From contig CM061919.1 in assembly GCA_031002005.1 (NCBI GenBank), positions 229,026,739 through 229,090,738 on the forward strand: DNA of 64,000 nt, written 5' to 3'. Positions 21,538 to 33,610 of the stretch are shown in pieces. Every line of letters starts with the position of its first letter. Position 1 is the first letter of the stretch. Under the pieces are notes generated by a model. The model ran no database searches. It saw only the letters and a program-made list of their open reading frames with translations, and was not told the origin of the DNA. The translations under genes were made by a program, and so were the position numbers. Source of the DNA: Vandiemenella viatica. Lineage: Eukaryota > Arthropoda > Insecta > Orthoptera > Morabidae.

Positions 21538-23092
21538 TATTAGATTGTTGGTGGTTTAATCTGTATCTATAAAACGAAAACTGGACATATTGGTCGTATA
21601 AAAACTCGGAAATTACGGGGCAGATTTTGATGGAGTTTTCATCGTTTTAAAGCTTAGAATCTTAATTCACTTGTTTGGCATGTCTTATGTTTCAACGTTA
21701 AATAATGTAGGAGCATTAAATGAAATTCTGAACGTATGGTGAGAAATTCCATAGGAGGAATCACTAGATGCCGCATACTCCGCACTAAACACACAACACA
21801 ATGTCTCTGACCATAGCCTTTAATTAAAGCAATTAGATAAATTATAGTAATAATTATTTCGCACACTAAACAAAACTTTAAGTATTCTTTCTGTTAATTC
21901 GATATATTCAATTTTTAAAAGCCATAGCCTGAAATATTCTTTCCTTTAATTCGGGATATAAATTTTTAAACGACATGGATAGCCGTAAAAACAGCAGAGA
22001 TTTTCTTTAAGGCACGATCTCTGGACAATATCTCTGGCCTTCAGCATTAGTCGTTTACGATAATATTATTCCGAATTCACTTTTGGTATTTTATCTGCAG
22101 AGTTAAAGGATCTGGCGTTTCGAGCCACAAGTATATCCATTCACTTCAAATGTGAGTTTTTAACATAATCTAGGGTTGTTCAGTAATGTAGTAATGAAAT
22201 TTCTTAACCAAATTATCGAAGCTTAATATACATGAGTCTTTTCGGACGAATGAAAATAGTATACTTGCAAATAAACTTCAGCCCACCAGTTTCTTGGTAG
22301 AGGGCGGGTGAATGTAAGTTTGCTTTAATTCCGAAAAAGTTGGCGGGTATTTTATGAAACTTTGTACAAATGTTTTGCGGGAATAAAAATACGGTACGGT
22401 TAAATCTACGCCAACTATAGCGGGCAAAGCTGGGAACTCAGCTAGTTAATATGATAAATAACTAGTCCACGATACAATTCAGTTTAAACTTGCTTTTATT
22501 TTCATAAACACGACGTCAACGATAGTGTTTACATGCATACATACAATCCAGTGATTGCATAAAACACTCCTTACACAGACAATATAATCCTTGGCCGTCG
22601 TAAATTGAGTCGGTGAAAACTGTTTCTCTGTCTCGGATGTTTGCTTTATATAAGCAACATCGAAATTTCTAGAATACTTCAAAGGATTCCGACAGACGTT
22701 TCTCGAACATTAACAATACTTAAACAATTGAAACAATCAGAATTAATACATAATCACTTACAATCATTACAAAATGTTCAGAAATGGAAATTAAATTTAC
22801 TTAAACACAAAATTGTCCACAAAAATCATTTTAAACTGCAGCAAATTGCCCTTCAGACACCGTAACTTGCATTAATACTTGGAATTACCAACATTTAAGC
22901 AATTCTCTTGCATAGTAGTGTCCTTAAACATATTAAATGACCTCTAAATAATTTCTTTTCATAAAACAAAGTCTATATACATTGATTTTCAGGAAATTTC
23001 AAAACAAATATACAAGATCATATTCAACCAAACTCTAGCTTACTATAAGTGCCTCATAAAATACCATTCCATTTGAGTTTAGGGCTGTTACA
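21538..23092 (-). mobile_element. Solo LTR (copy C), interrupted by a Helitron
   Basis: Same LTR family as 17540-18579: minus-strand start TGTAACAGCCC, end CAATCTAATA. The flanking duplication is GACG (21534-21537 and 23093-23096). A TATATAAAGC box and an AATAAAAGC signal (22492-22500) are present. Removing the 886-bp Helitron leaves about 669 bp. Different target sites in copies B and C show independent integrations. Confidence 0.8.
21560..22445 (+). mobile_element. Helitron-1, non-autonomous, nested in LTR copy C
   Basis: It begins TCTGTATCTATAAAACG and ends GGGAACTCAGCTAG, between a host A and a host T, with no target duplication: exactly the Helitron pattern (TC...CTAG inserted at A|T). 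Joining the flanks gives GGTTTAATTAATATGATAAA, identical to the uninterrupted stretch in LTR copy B. No Rep/helicase frame is present. The typical hairpin just before CTAG is weak. Confidence 0.85.
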
Positions 23093-23223
23093 GACGGTTC
23101 CCAATATCAGCCTCATAAACTACACATTCCACCAAGAAAAAATACACCGATCATACAGAATACGAAAAGTTGCATGTTCGCATACAGATGGCAAAACAGA
23201 CTTTATTGCTGTGGGTTGGGGGA

Positions 23224-23496
23224 GGGGGCATCCATTAATTACGTTAACACAAATAGGGGAAGTGGGGTCCGGTGAAATCTCACCAAGCGGAGGGGGGTGC
23301 CGACAGAAATGTCGTGCCAACTTTTTATTTTAGACTGCCGCCCTTCAAAAAACAGTAGAGCTAAAAAAAGAAGGTCCCCAATATTACGAGGTCGAGCTCA
23401 CGTTAAAGGGGGGTGGGCGAGTATCATCAGAGTTCACTATTGCTCTCCAAGGGGAGGAGGTCCGGATAAATGCTCATGTAATTAATGGTCGCCCCC
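23224..23496. mobile_element. 273-bp TIR element (ISL2EU-like ends)
   Basis: The left end GGGGGCATCCATTAATTACG and the right end GTAATTAATGGTCGCCCCC are inverted copies. The interior is G-rich and has no protein. A terminal motif of this type (CCATNAATTACGT) is known from ISL2EU-type and related elements. The element at 53863-54253 has a similar end. No target duplication could be fixed. Confidence 0.6.
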
Positions 23497-26440
23497 TTAA
23501 AAATGCCGGATTTAACAAACCTGGTTTGAATTCGGGCAGGAGACATTTTCTTTTTCCACCGAGTCATGATTAACATTGGACACATGTATAAAACATGGGC
23601 CCGGTAGCAGGTGCGCGTGCTCATTAGCTGACCGGTTTGGAAAAAAAAGGGGGGGGAAGTAATAGAAAGTATATAAAAAAAAACTTTTTCTACTGTTCCG
23701 TGTCCTCTCAATTGAAGGCGGAATTCTTGCGAAATCACGTTTTGGTCTTTCTTTCTAACCGTCTGTTAATGCTTCATAATTTTTCAACCTTTTAACTTAG
23801 AAAATTGTTATAACCTAATGATTTAGTCCTTACTATCTGAAATATGATTATAAGATAAAATTACAGAGGGTTTTGTGGGGAGTTGAATAGAGTATTTTCA
23901 GTTTATTTATTTATTTCGTATCAAATGCGTTGCTGATACAACAGTTAGGAAACACAGACATTTGTTGACAAGAAATTAATAGAACAAAACGAAAATCAAC
24001 AATCAACAGCAACATTCATGCAATAGATGATCAAAACTAAACAACTTTGATTGATATTCGTTGATACAACTTTAACTTGGCATCCTCCCTACTGTGAAAT
24101 TGTGTTTTCTTTTGTGCCACGACATGGACAAGTTTTTATTTTTGAAAATACTCATCCGATTTTCCCCCGTAATTTACAGTGGTGGTTCTAGAGTTTTTTC
24201 TACAAAAATGGTATAATTTGATAGAGAAATCCATTAACTGGATGGGAAATATGTAGTGAAAATTCTATTTCCTTTTAAAAAGACTTTTTTCATATCCACG
24301 ATAATTATTTCCAACCAAATATTTTTTATGTTTGATTTATAAGCCCCATTTGAAAGGAAATTTTATAATCTCGTTTTAAAAATCCCTTACAACCGATTTT
24401 TTAAAAAAGTTTTGCATAATTATTCAATTTAAATACCCAATCTGGGCTCGGTAGCTTCACCTAGGCTTAAGAGGGCAACTTTCATTTTATGTTTAATTTT
24501 TATTTTACAGAACTGCGAATATCAACGAAAAAAAGATACAAATAAATAAAATAGAGCGTTTCATTGGAATGACGGGAGGAATTAAACTGCTGCCTTTGCA
24601 TTTTCCCATTTTAATTACAGCTGTTGCAGCGGCAGCTGCAGTTCCGTGCTGTAAAGTTCCCAGCAAAAACTGATCTATTAACAGAAGTATTATTATACGA
24701 CTGAAATAGGTATTCAACTGGAAGCGCTAACGGCCTAGGGGCTCCATTAAATATAATAATTCACTGAAACGAATGAACGCTAGGTGAGCGCAAAGTTGTA
24801 TAACTTCCCTTTTATCTGATATCTGTTGCAATTCTGTTCGGTAATATGCTGAGTTATAATACAGTTAAGACTGTAAGAGTTCGATCTGCAAACTGTATAC
24901 GAAACTTCAGGTTCATTAGTTTTTGAGCGAAATACAACGGAAAATGGACACACTAAAAAGTTGGTGATATGGATTCAGAGGAATTCTCAGGAACAAAACA
25001 TGGTACAAACATTGGTTTTCATTCAACAACTCGTAGACAATTAATTAATTAGAGTTGGGGAAAATTAGTCACAAGGAACGGTGAGGTAATTCATGTTAAT
25101 TATTAAGGAGCCATCCCATAATTTCCCTTAGAACCAGACATATTCAATATCTGAATAAATGTAGCGAGAATCGAAACGAAGCCTTCAAAACACCAGGTCC
25201 GGGAGCTATCGTACATCAACCGGTATTGGTTTAGAATTTTGCATGGGCACAGACTTTTAAGTAAAATAAAAATGTCATGAAATATGTACTTTTTAAAAAT
25301 AGTATTGCCTTAACATGTTGGTACATCGAACAAATGGCAAGAAAATCTAAAAACCAATACAAAAAACATTTTAGGGCATTGAGGTGCTGTAATCATTTTA
25401 CTTTTGCCTAACAATTACTTGAAAACAAACATAAACACACTGAAATACTCACAATTAATAACCACAGGAAAAAACACGATCACAATACAGTGAAATTTCC
25501 ACATACAAACACATTAAACGAAGGGATAAATTTAATCAAGTAATATATCCACCTCACGTACCATACAGTATTCGGAACGCTAAAAGCGATTCCACAATCA
25601 GACACACTGCACTACGATACATATAACTTGATCACAAATAAATAGAACATAAACAGCTCGATAATTCACTTTCTTAAGGTAGTAGGTATCTCTGAATACA
25701 TCTGCATAAACAATAACATAAGCGTGTTTAGTTGCTCGCAAACAAGGCCGGCTGGAAATAATAGTGTGCAAAAGAAAAATGACACAGGTATTTCAAAACA
25801 CTACAATGTGTGTGTGAAACACGTAAAATAAGTGAAAACAACATTTCGCAACTGAAATTTAATAAGGAAATAAAAACTGTAAGGAGAGACAAATAGTTAT
25901 AACTGACATTTAATATTATTATTATTAATATTATTAATTACAGAAACATACTATAGCAGTATCAAAACATGTAGATAACTTGTTCGAGGGCACCGATGAT
26001 TATCTAATAAATCGAAAAGGGTGTGTCAAAACAAATTTTTTATTTTAGCTGCAGTAGAAGGGTGAAAACCTCACTAGAAAACCATTCACAATATTGTCAT
26101 TTTATATGGTACGTAAACTGAAGTGCAGAAAACCGGTTTCTTATCTCAAGCCGCTCTTTATCTGTTGTCGCAGGATACAAAGTTTGTTCTTATCTCTTTC
26201 CCAGTTTTACATTTAACTCCAAAATTGGTCGCTCAAAGCTCTGTGATCTAATGCATGTAACATAACTGGCTAGGTGTATTGAAGATGAAAATAGAATGTT
26301 AATAATTATATTCCTGTTCACAGGCAGAGGCATCAACAATGCCTGTGAACATTTGAGCAAAAAGTTACGGCTACCGCAAAAAGAGATGAAGTGTAAAACA
26401 GCGTGAGCAACGCGTGGCGGACTAGAATTCTGTGTGTCTG
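23497..26440. other. Long AT-rich stretch, no gene
   Basis: Nearly 3 kb with no frame above about 100 residues and no repeat I can name, apart from simple runs (GGGGGG near 23650, TTATTTATTTATTT near 23905). A pyrimidine tract ending TTTTAATTACAG near 24620 followed by a GC-richer piece could be a splice acceptor, but nothing confirms it. Confidence 0.3.
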
Positions 26441-26681
26441 TATGTACCGAGAACAGTGACTAGTTTGCTGCTACCAAGTGCCACAATCATACTGAACAGC
26501 ACCAAGTGTGCATGGCCGCCTCTCTGACAGATCAGTATCTACCGCCAGGGCGCTAATGACCTTGACGTCGACGTGCCTTAAAGCCCTAACAACGTCAACA
26601 ACAACAATTCCTGCCGGTCCATCTGAGGCTTCGTTAGAAAGCGAAACAGGTAGTAATGAGTGGTTGCGTATTACTAGTCAA
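26441..26681 (+). repeat. SINE-tail-like fragment
   Basis: TAATGACCTTGACGTCGACG at about 26554 followed by GTGCCTTAAA resembles the SINE-I 3' tail (TAATGACCTCGATGTCGACG, AGGCGTAAA), then a CAACAACAACAA-like tail. The part before it does not match the SINE-I body, so this may be another SINE sharing the same 3' end. Confidence 0.35.
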
Positions 26682-27744
26682 CTAGATGACCCGTGCTAAA
26701 ATTTCGCGAAACCTATGAATAGCAAAGTTGTTGGTTTGTAATAGGATGAAAGAAGAACCACCTCATTTGTACCAATTGTTTATTTGTTTAATGTAATAGG
26801 TACATAACAAAACACCTACAACATTTTACTAAACAATCAGAAAAAACTTTTGAATGTGTAAAACATAAGTATGTCAAACTATCTCTGACCTTAACGGAAT
26901 ACAAGTAGCCTGAACAAAATACATACAGAATATCCGTTTCTCTGTGATATATGTTGCTGTGATCGTACCCCGTGAATAAAATGTTTACGTAGGGTTTGTA
27001 TAGAAAAACAGAAATGTTTCTGTAACAGAAAAAACATATACGAAAAGCTACTTATCGTACAAGAAACACGCAGTTTACTGATATCCCTTTGAAACGTGAT
27101 GTTGCTGTTTATCGGTAAAGCGCTAAATTCTTTTGGACGCCAGTGAAGCAGTTTATTAATACCTCTGTGATATGAGCTGCTGCTATCTAGCTCTCAACTG
27201 TCTGATACGCGCGACTTTCAACGTTATTACTTTTGCCCTTCAAGGGTAAAGTTCTGAGAAATTCATTTCTTGAAATATGATGTGACCAAAGTGGAGATCT
27301 TATCTTTAAAAATAATACCTCATTTATCTATTTCCGTTAGATATCGAGGAAGATAAATGGATCGTGACACAAAAACACGTTGTAGAAATATTGATACTTT
27401 TGCCCTTTAAGGGTCGAATTCTGAAAAATTCCTTTCTTGATATATGAATTGACCAAAGCGGATCCCTTAATTTCTAAAATGATACCTCAATTCTCAATCT
27501 CGGTTAGGTATACAGGGAGATAAATGGCTTGTAACACAAAAGAAACGCATTTTAGAACTATTGAATTTTTGCCATTTAAGGATCAGATTTGGAAAAATGA
27601 ATTTCCTAAATGTGATGTAACCAATGCGGATAAGTTAATCTTGAAATTAATACCTCATTTCCCGATTTTGGTTAGGTATAAAGAAAGATAATGCCCTGTG
27701 ACAAATAATAATAATAATATACCTTATAGAAATAATATATATGA
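26682..27744 (-). mobile_element. Helitron-2, complete copy with ~167-bp tandem units
   Basis: On the minus strand it starts TCATATATATTATTTC (27744) and ends GCACGGGTCATCTAG (26682), with host A before and T after, the Helitron signature. The half near its 5' end contains three diverged units of about 167 bp (CCAAAG.GGA marks near 27286, 27453, 27620; CCCTTTAAGGGTCGAATTC). The other half is single-copy and AT-rich. It has no coding capacity. The truncated relative at 8179-8975 has five units. Confidence 0.75.
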
Positions 27745-29107
27745 TTGACTGGGAGCGTAGAAACAGACCAAGTTCACTCATTTTGGCAGAAAGTCAATCT
27801 TTATCAAGAAGACAATTTCGACAGTTCGTAAAGCTATGAGAATGTTGCAGGGTTATGATTAGTTTAAATAAAAAGAATTTTATATAATCTGAATGAAGCT
27901 GCTACTCGATACTAAGAAACTACCACATTTCAGTATGAAACAAAATTTTATTTCCTAGCTCTTTCAACCACTGCCTGCAAAATAAAACTAGGAAAACATG
28001 GTTGAACAAATTTTAACCTAATATGATGCTTGACTATTTCGTTCGTGTATTATCAGTTCATTTTAAGCTGTGTGTAATTAAGAAATTTGTATCTACGAGC
28101 TGTGGTACTGTTTTGATCCGTAGCTCTGTTTCCAGTTTTATATAAACTACTTGTTTCTTTTACAGCGTTCACGAAAGTAACATACATTTATACTGTATCA
28201 TTTCCTTGGTAATGTTCCAAGTTGTTACACAAAGCTGTTATAAATTATACGAATGAATTAGAACGTTATCAAATTATTATAGACCATTTCGCTTACATCT
28301 GCTTATTGAAATAATAAATTAACATTTTATAAAAATGCCAATGAAAAATTTATTAAATTTCGTTGGGGTACCGTCGAAGATTCACTGTTTACTGGAAAGT
28401 GGTTGTACATTATTCATTTTCTACACGTGTGTTATTTGAATATGACTGAAATAACATTTGTATTTAGGTAACATAGCCTGCTTACATTTATATTTCTGCT
28501 GTAAAATGTGCTGGTTGATCACGTATGCCGGCATCAAGCGTGCCATATTTAATGTTGAACATGATCACAATAATAACAATCTTGTAGCATTTTTATTGTA
28601 AACCATGAAAAGTGTGCGTGGAACTACTAAAAACACAATTTCATGAAAATTCATTTATGGTGTTGCAGGTTAAACAGTTCCTAGGCACCTCAGAACAGGT
28701 AAATTTTCGCCCATTTGAATTAAAAATTTAGCCTTTAATTAGGTATATGAGACCAGCCGTCGTGTGCGATAGCTACTTTGGGACAGAGGTATCAGAGCAA
28801 CAAAACGCGAAACAGAGCTTCTGCAGAAATACGTTGATGTCCAAATTTAACAACTGCTCTCAAAAAGTAACATTTTGTAAATTTTATTGCTCTCTTCCAA
28901 ATAGCGGTGACAGACGCAGAATGTACTGCTTCACAATACTCCTAAATGTAGGAAACCAGCGAAAGCTGAAATTTTCCCCACCAAAACAGTAATTTATTTA
29001 TGTTGTGGTATATGGACAGAGAAATACAGTCAAGTCGATCGTGTTTTCTGAATTACTTTCTCATTATCATATCAGGCATCGAAGATATACATCTGGATAA
29101 AATGCAC
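27745..29107. other. AT-rich spacer, no gene
   Basis: An 81-residue frame at 28747-28992 has no recognised domain. The rest is unique AT-rich sequence. Confidence 0.3.
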
Positions 29108-29313
29108 TTTTTTTTTACTTATTTCTTTACGCCTCGTCGATGTCGAGGTCATTAGTTGCGGGATGGCACTGGGAACAAGGAACGGGAAGGAATACGGCCA
29201 TGGCATTTTGGAGGAAGCATCCCGGCATTCGCCTGGAGTGATTTGTGGAAACCATCGAAAACCCAAATCTAGATGCCCGAACTGGGATTCGAATCGGCGT
29301 TCTCCCGAATGCG
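29108..29313 (-). repeat. SINE-I copy
   Basis: T-run (A tail on the minus strand), then GCCTCGTCGATGTCGAGG, GCATCCCGGCATTCGCCTGG and GGATTCGAATC (B box). The first bases of the tRNA head are missing. Confidence 0.8.
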
Positions 29314-29911
29314 AGTACATGAAATGTACTACTGTTGTCTCCTGAGAAACGTTGAAGCAACAGGAAATTGAAGTTTATTCAGAAGCCCTCAGATCCATCT
29401 TTTCTTAATTTTAATGGAAGGAATTAAGTATAGAGAGATGAACGTTTATTTATGGTGAACGTATATATTTTATGTGAATAAATATTGTCTTTATGAAAGG
29501 AGACTGTGTAAATGATGGTAATGATGATTGAAATATTAATTGAAAACTTGTAATTATAAATGCTGATACAAGCACGGTGTTTTGAGGACTATTTTCAGCA
29601 ATTTAGAATGGTTTATGCTACCCATTTTATGTTTAAATACCTATAAGTAGCTTTAATTTCATTTTAAAGTATTGTATAATGTTTGTGAATGACTCTGTAC
29701 AAGTTATAATTGTTTTAGTACGATTTTGACTGTCAGAATATTTGCTAGCTGCGGAGCGGCACATTTATGCCTTTTCTCGATGTTTCTTCAGCGCTTATTT
29801 AAGTTCGCGGCAATGGCGAGGAGAGACAGTCGTTTTTGAGCTGTCAAGCAGCTTTGTTTGCTGAAATTTAATCGCTGGAATTGTTTTGTAATGTGCTTTA
29901 GTATCTCTGGA
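29314..29911. other. AT-rich spacer between two SINEs
   Basis: Unique sequence, no gene. Confidence 0.3.
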
Positions 29912-29923
29912 CAAAGCTTATTA

Positions 29924-30164
29924 TTTTTATTTTTTAACAGCTTTACGTCTCTCAACAGCGAGGTCTTTAGAGATGGGAAAGGTTGGGGGTAAGGAATGGG
30001 AATGAATTGGGCCATGGCCTTTTTAAGGAAGCATCCTGGCATTTGCCTATAGTGATTTGGGAAACCATGGAAAACCCAAATCTGGATGCCCGGACGGGGA
30101 TTCGAACCGCCTTCCTCCCGAATGCGAGGCAAGAACGCTATCCGTTACACCACCACGCTCGGTG
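29924..30164 (-). repeat. SINE-I copy, full length with 12-bp target duplication
   Basis: Complete on the minus strand from CACCGAGCGTGGTGG to the T-rich A-tail side. The 12-bp duplication CAAAGCTTATTA lies at 29912-29923 and 30165-30176. This fixes the SINE-I limits at about 240 bp and shows LINE-type integration. It is the best reference copy in the window. Confidence 0.9.
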
Positions 30165-30176
30165 CAAAGCTTATTA

Positions 30177-31050
30177 CCTTATCCGAGTGGAACGTTGCTA
30201 TCAATATTTCACCGAAAACAGCTGGACGAAATGCGTGTCATCGGTCCTGTTATTTCATTGAACTAGAATTCAGAAGCTGTGTTAAACATTAAACATTGTC
30301 CTTTAGTGAAAGGTAAAATCACCTGGCGACCGAACTTCAATAACCTGTCAATTGAATAATTAATTAAGATGCAATTAGTATTATTTGAATTATCCATCCA
30401 GCAAAATACTTGACAATGTTATAGTTACTGTAGAGGAAATGGACACTGATTTATTGTTGGACTTATTTGACTGAGGAATTGGCTATTTTTGCTACAATAA
30501 TGATGAAATTAGTAAATTATGGCAGAAATATTTCAATATTCACCACATGATATAAAACCACTAGAAAAATAATGTAACTAGCATAAAGTTTTTTAACATG
30601 AATCTAAGCTGCAAGTTGATTCTATCACACCGCAAGGTGTTACTTTCAACCCAGTTCATTTCTACTGGTTGCTTGTACGTGAAGGAACTGCGGATCTGCG
30701 CTGAAATCGAAAGTAGGGTTCGTATTTTATGTCCGTCACTTCCTCTCGATAACGAATCTGTTTTCTCTCGCCGTCGGAAAGGTGCCGACTTCGCGGTTCG
30801 TTTGAAGATAATTACAGGAGATAGCTGGCGCCTTACGCTTTCTAGTGCAAACTCTGCCCCTCATTATGTAACGACATGAGGCGCATAAGAGGAGCACAAG
30901 ACGCCAAAAATATCTCCAGATAGACTGCATCCTGTCTCTGCGATTACGACTAAAGACGATTCTAGCTGAAATGAATGTTTCTTGAGAGTCATGTTCTCCA
31001 ATAATGGCCTTTAATAAACTCAGCCTTACCTATCTTAATTTTTTATATAT
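30177..31050. other. Spacer with one GC-richer patch
   Basis: The interval 30640-30930 is GC-richer, with a 93-residue plus frame (30598-30879) and an opposing minus frame. There is no domain, so either could be chance. Confidence 0.3.
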
Positions 31051-31251
31051 TTTTTTTTTGCTTTTGACTTTACGCCTCTTTCACGTGAAAATGGTCTAGG
31101 ACATTAGAGGCGGGAAAGGGCTGGGCGTGAAGAACGGAAGGAATTCAGCATTTTGAAAAAACCATCCTAGCATTTGCCTGGAGTGATTTCAGTAAACCAT
31201 GGAAACCCAAATCTGAATGGCCTAAACGTTACCGCTCACTCACCACGCTCG
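31051..31251 (-). repeat. SINE-I copy, diverged
   Basis: T-run, then ACGCCTC, GACATTAGAGGCGGGAAAG, TTTGCCTGGAGTGATTTC and ACCACGCTCG at the right end. There is an internal deletion around the B box. Confidence 0.75.
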
Positions 31252-31829
31252 ATTTCTTTTTCGACTATTCCAGAAAATTAATTACACGAATTTTCTTCTT
31301 TTTCTGTAGATTGATAAATTTTATCGACGAAGTTCAAAATGTCTAACAAATGCACCCAAATATTATATTTTTTTGTAATCCGAAATAAATAATTGGAATC
31401 TTAAATTGGTTTACATAGAAATTTTTTAGTGAAATTCGCATTGTTTCCACTGGATCAATAAAAAAACGTGCCAGATTTAGGACAGAATTTCCTGCTAAGT
31501 CGGCACATACATCGGTTTATTCTGAATAAATTTTAAATATTTTCCTGCTTTCAAAGTCATATTGGCCAGGCATCGTGCTTAATAATAGTGCTAAAACATG
31601 AGAGTTTTACGTGAAATGTGGTGGCGTTATGCTATCAACAGTCTAACGTCTAATAGCTATTGGTTGAACGTAATTCACGATTAGTTGTGGCACTATTCAT
31701 TAATAATACCAGTAACAAAAATTTCGAATGAAATCTGGTTGGCAGAATTTCTTACTTCCTCTGTCGTAGTTTCCTATCCTGATCAGGTAATGCTAGCGGT
31801 CAGCGGGAGGTTTTCTCGCATACTTCACA

Positions 31830-31975
31830 TACACAAGGCAAGCTTTGCCAGAAGTGAAGGTTGGATTAAGGGCCTTTCAAAATCCCAACCGAGACTTGGA
31901 TTCCAAGCGTACGCCTTTCCATTCCCAGACAGACACTTTAATTACTGAACCAAAATACCACTCCTCTTAAAAATA
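31830..31975 (-). repeat. SINE-II copy, partial
   Basis: CTTTGCCAGAAGTGAAGGTT and GGCCTTTCAAAATCCC correspond to the SINE-II body, and GACAGACACTTTAATTACTG to its head on the minus strand. The 3' half is missing. Confidence 0.55.
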
Positions 31976-33239
31976 AATAAATAAACCGATTTTTTCAGTT
32001 TTGAAATCAAATAAATGCAATGTTGTTGCAGGTCATTTTTATGCAATTGCTTGGTTACTCGAATTTTAAGAAACAGCCATTAATGATACTGTTTTTATTT
32101 AATTTTGATTGTTAGCTTTCCTCCTCTTTTCAAGGTATTGACATGTAAATATGTACTTCTCGAAACAGATTGTTCGCTGATGATATTTCCGAAATGGACG
32201 CGAAAAGAGTTGTTATAAATTATTTGTCGACAGGTCCATTGATACCAAATAGTACACTGCTAAGCTTTAGATATATCACATTTACGTTCAAAGTTAGCTA
32301 TTCACATTTGTGTGCTTTGTTGGGATAATGCCACTGAATAATGAAAAATGTATACCACAAAACAATTGATTATATGTGAAAGAGAGTTTTGTACGATAAC
32401 GGACTTGTCTCTCTTTCCACTGCGGAAGGTTTCGAAGCCGCTCGGTGAAAGAGAGATATCCTAACCAACAGCAAAATTTAGAGTGGAATGTTTGAGAATA
32501 GTAATGTTACTAGCAGTGTTGAATTCTTGAATGATTACGGGACAGTTGCCAACACTGAATTATTTGAAAACCGATGTAAAATGAAGGCAGCGCAGTTGAT
32601 AACAAAAAAACTGCAGTAACTCTTGTTTATGGTGCTACACAAAAAATTAATTTTTAAAATGAATGAAATACTAGAGCTTCTTTTTGATATTTGAGGCGTA
32701 CGTAATATAAATAAATGCAAGCGCACTTGTAAAGAAACTATTTAAAAAAATTAATTGTCTGTTTCTAATATGTTTCTTTGTATGGGGAAGCTGTTTTGTC
32801 TTTGCTCAAAGAATGTCATTAATGATCGCTGGATGTCAAGTTAAAGATGGTATTTGATTGTTGAACTGCTTGAAATGAAAGACTGCGTGTTATATAGAAA
32901 AATAATATAACCAGTATTATCCATAGTAAAAGTTAAAAAGAACAACATTATTGTATACTGTTATTTAGGAACTGAAATTGTAAGTTGTTGAAACTATGGA
33001 CAATATGGATTTAACCAATACATATTGTAAAACAAGAAGCAGAAGTATTTGAGTATTTATGGAAAGAGAAGTACCAATTTAAATATTATTAAATTCGATT
33101 TGTGTTATTGGTTCAAGATCAATTTTCAAGATTTTATTTTAGATTTATAAAATAATATAACATTACACGATGTGCTTCAGGTCGTAGAACAGTTTACGTC
33201 CTAATACAGGATCCTAATAGGTAATTGTGATAGCGCAAT
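31976..33239. other. AT-rich spacer, no gene
   Basis: Nothing recognisable beyond short AT-rich runs. Confidence 0.3.
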
Positions 33240-33610
33240 AGAAACAGTATCACCCGCATACGTAAGGGGAAGTCGTGTGATTGTTGCTACTATAAAGCGA
33301 CAGTGTTGTGCTGGTGACCTTGTGTCATTAGCCGCTGGCCCCACATACCGACCCAGTGGCCCGCTTCATAGGCAAGCCCGCCGCGCACATCGATCCGCCA
33401 TCCACCCCACCCTCCCGCCCGGGCTGCGGGCTACACGTGCCGCGCCAGGGAGCCCAGACACAAAGCGGTCTCGCCCCGTGGTACGGTATACAGTATCCAG
33501 ACTGCCTCTACCACTACGGGCTTCAGCCAGTTACTACTTCCTCTTCGGAGGAGTGGAGGTCTAATGGCCAGTGTGGCTCAGGGCTGAGGCGCCGCACACT
33601 GCATCGGGGA
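33240..33610 (+). promoter_or_regulatory. TATA-like box followed by a CpG-rich patch
   Basis: A CTATAAAG box at 33290-33297 precedes about 280 bases of C/G-rich DNA (33330-33610), which stands out sharply in an AT-rich neighbourhood. A 95-residue frame (33277-33564) rich in Arg, Pro and Ala crosses it with no known domain. It could be a promoter with a first exon, or a GC-rich repeat fragment. Confidence 0.25.

Noticed and set aside
24590..24680. Splice acceptor and exon after TTTTAATTACAG
   Set aside because: No coding frame with a recognised product follows, and such acceptor-like strings are common in AT-rich DNA.
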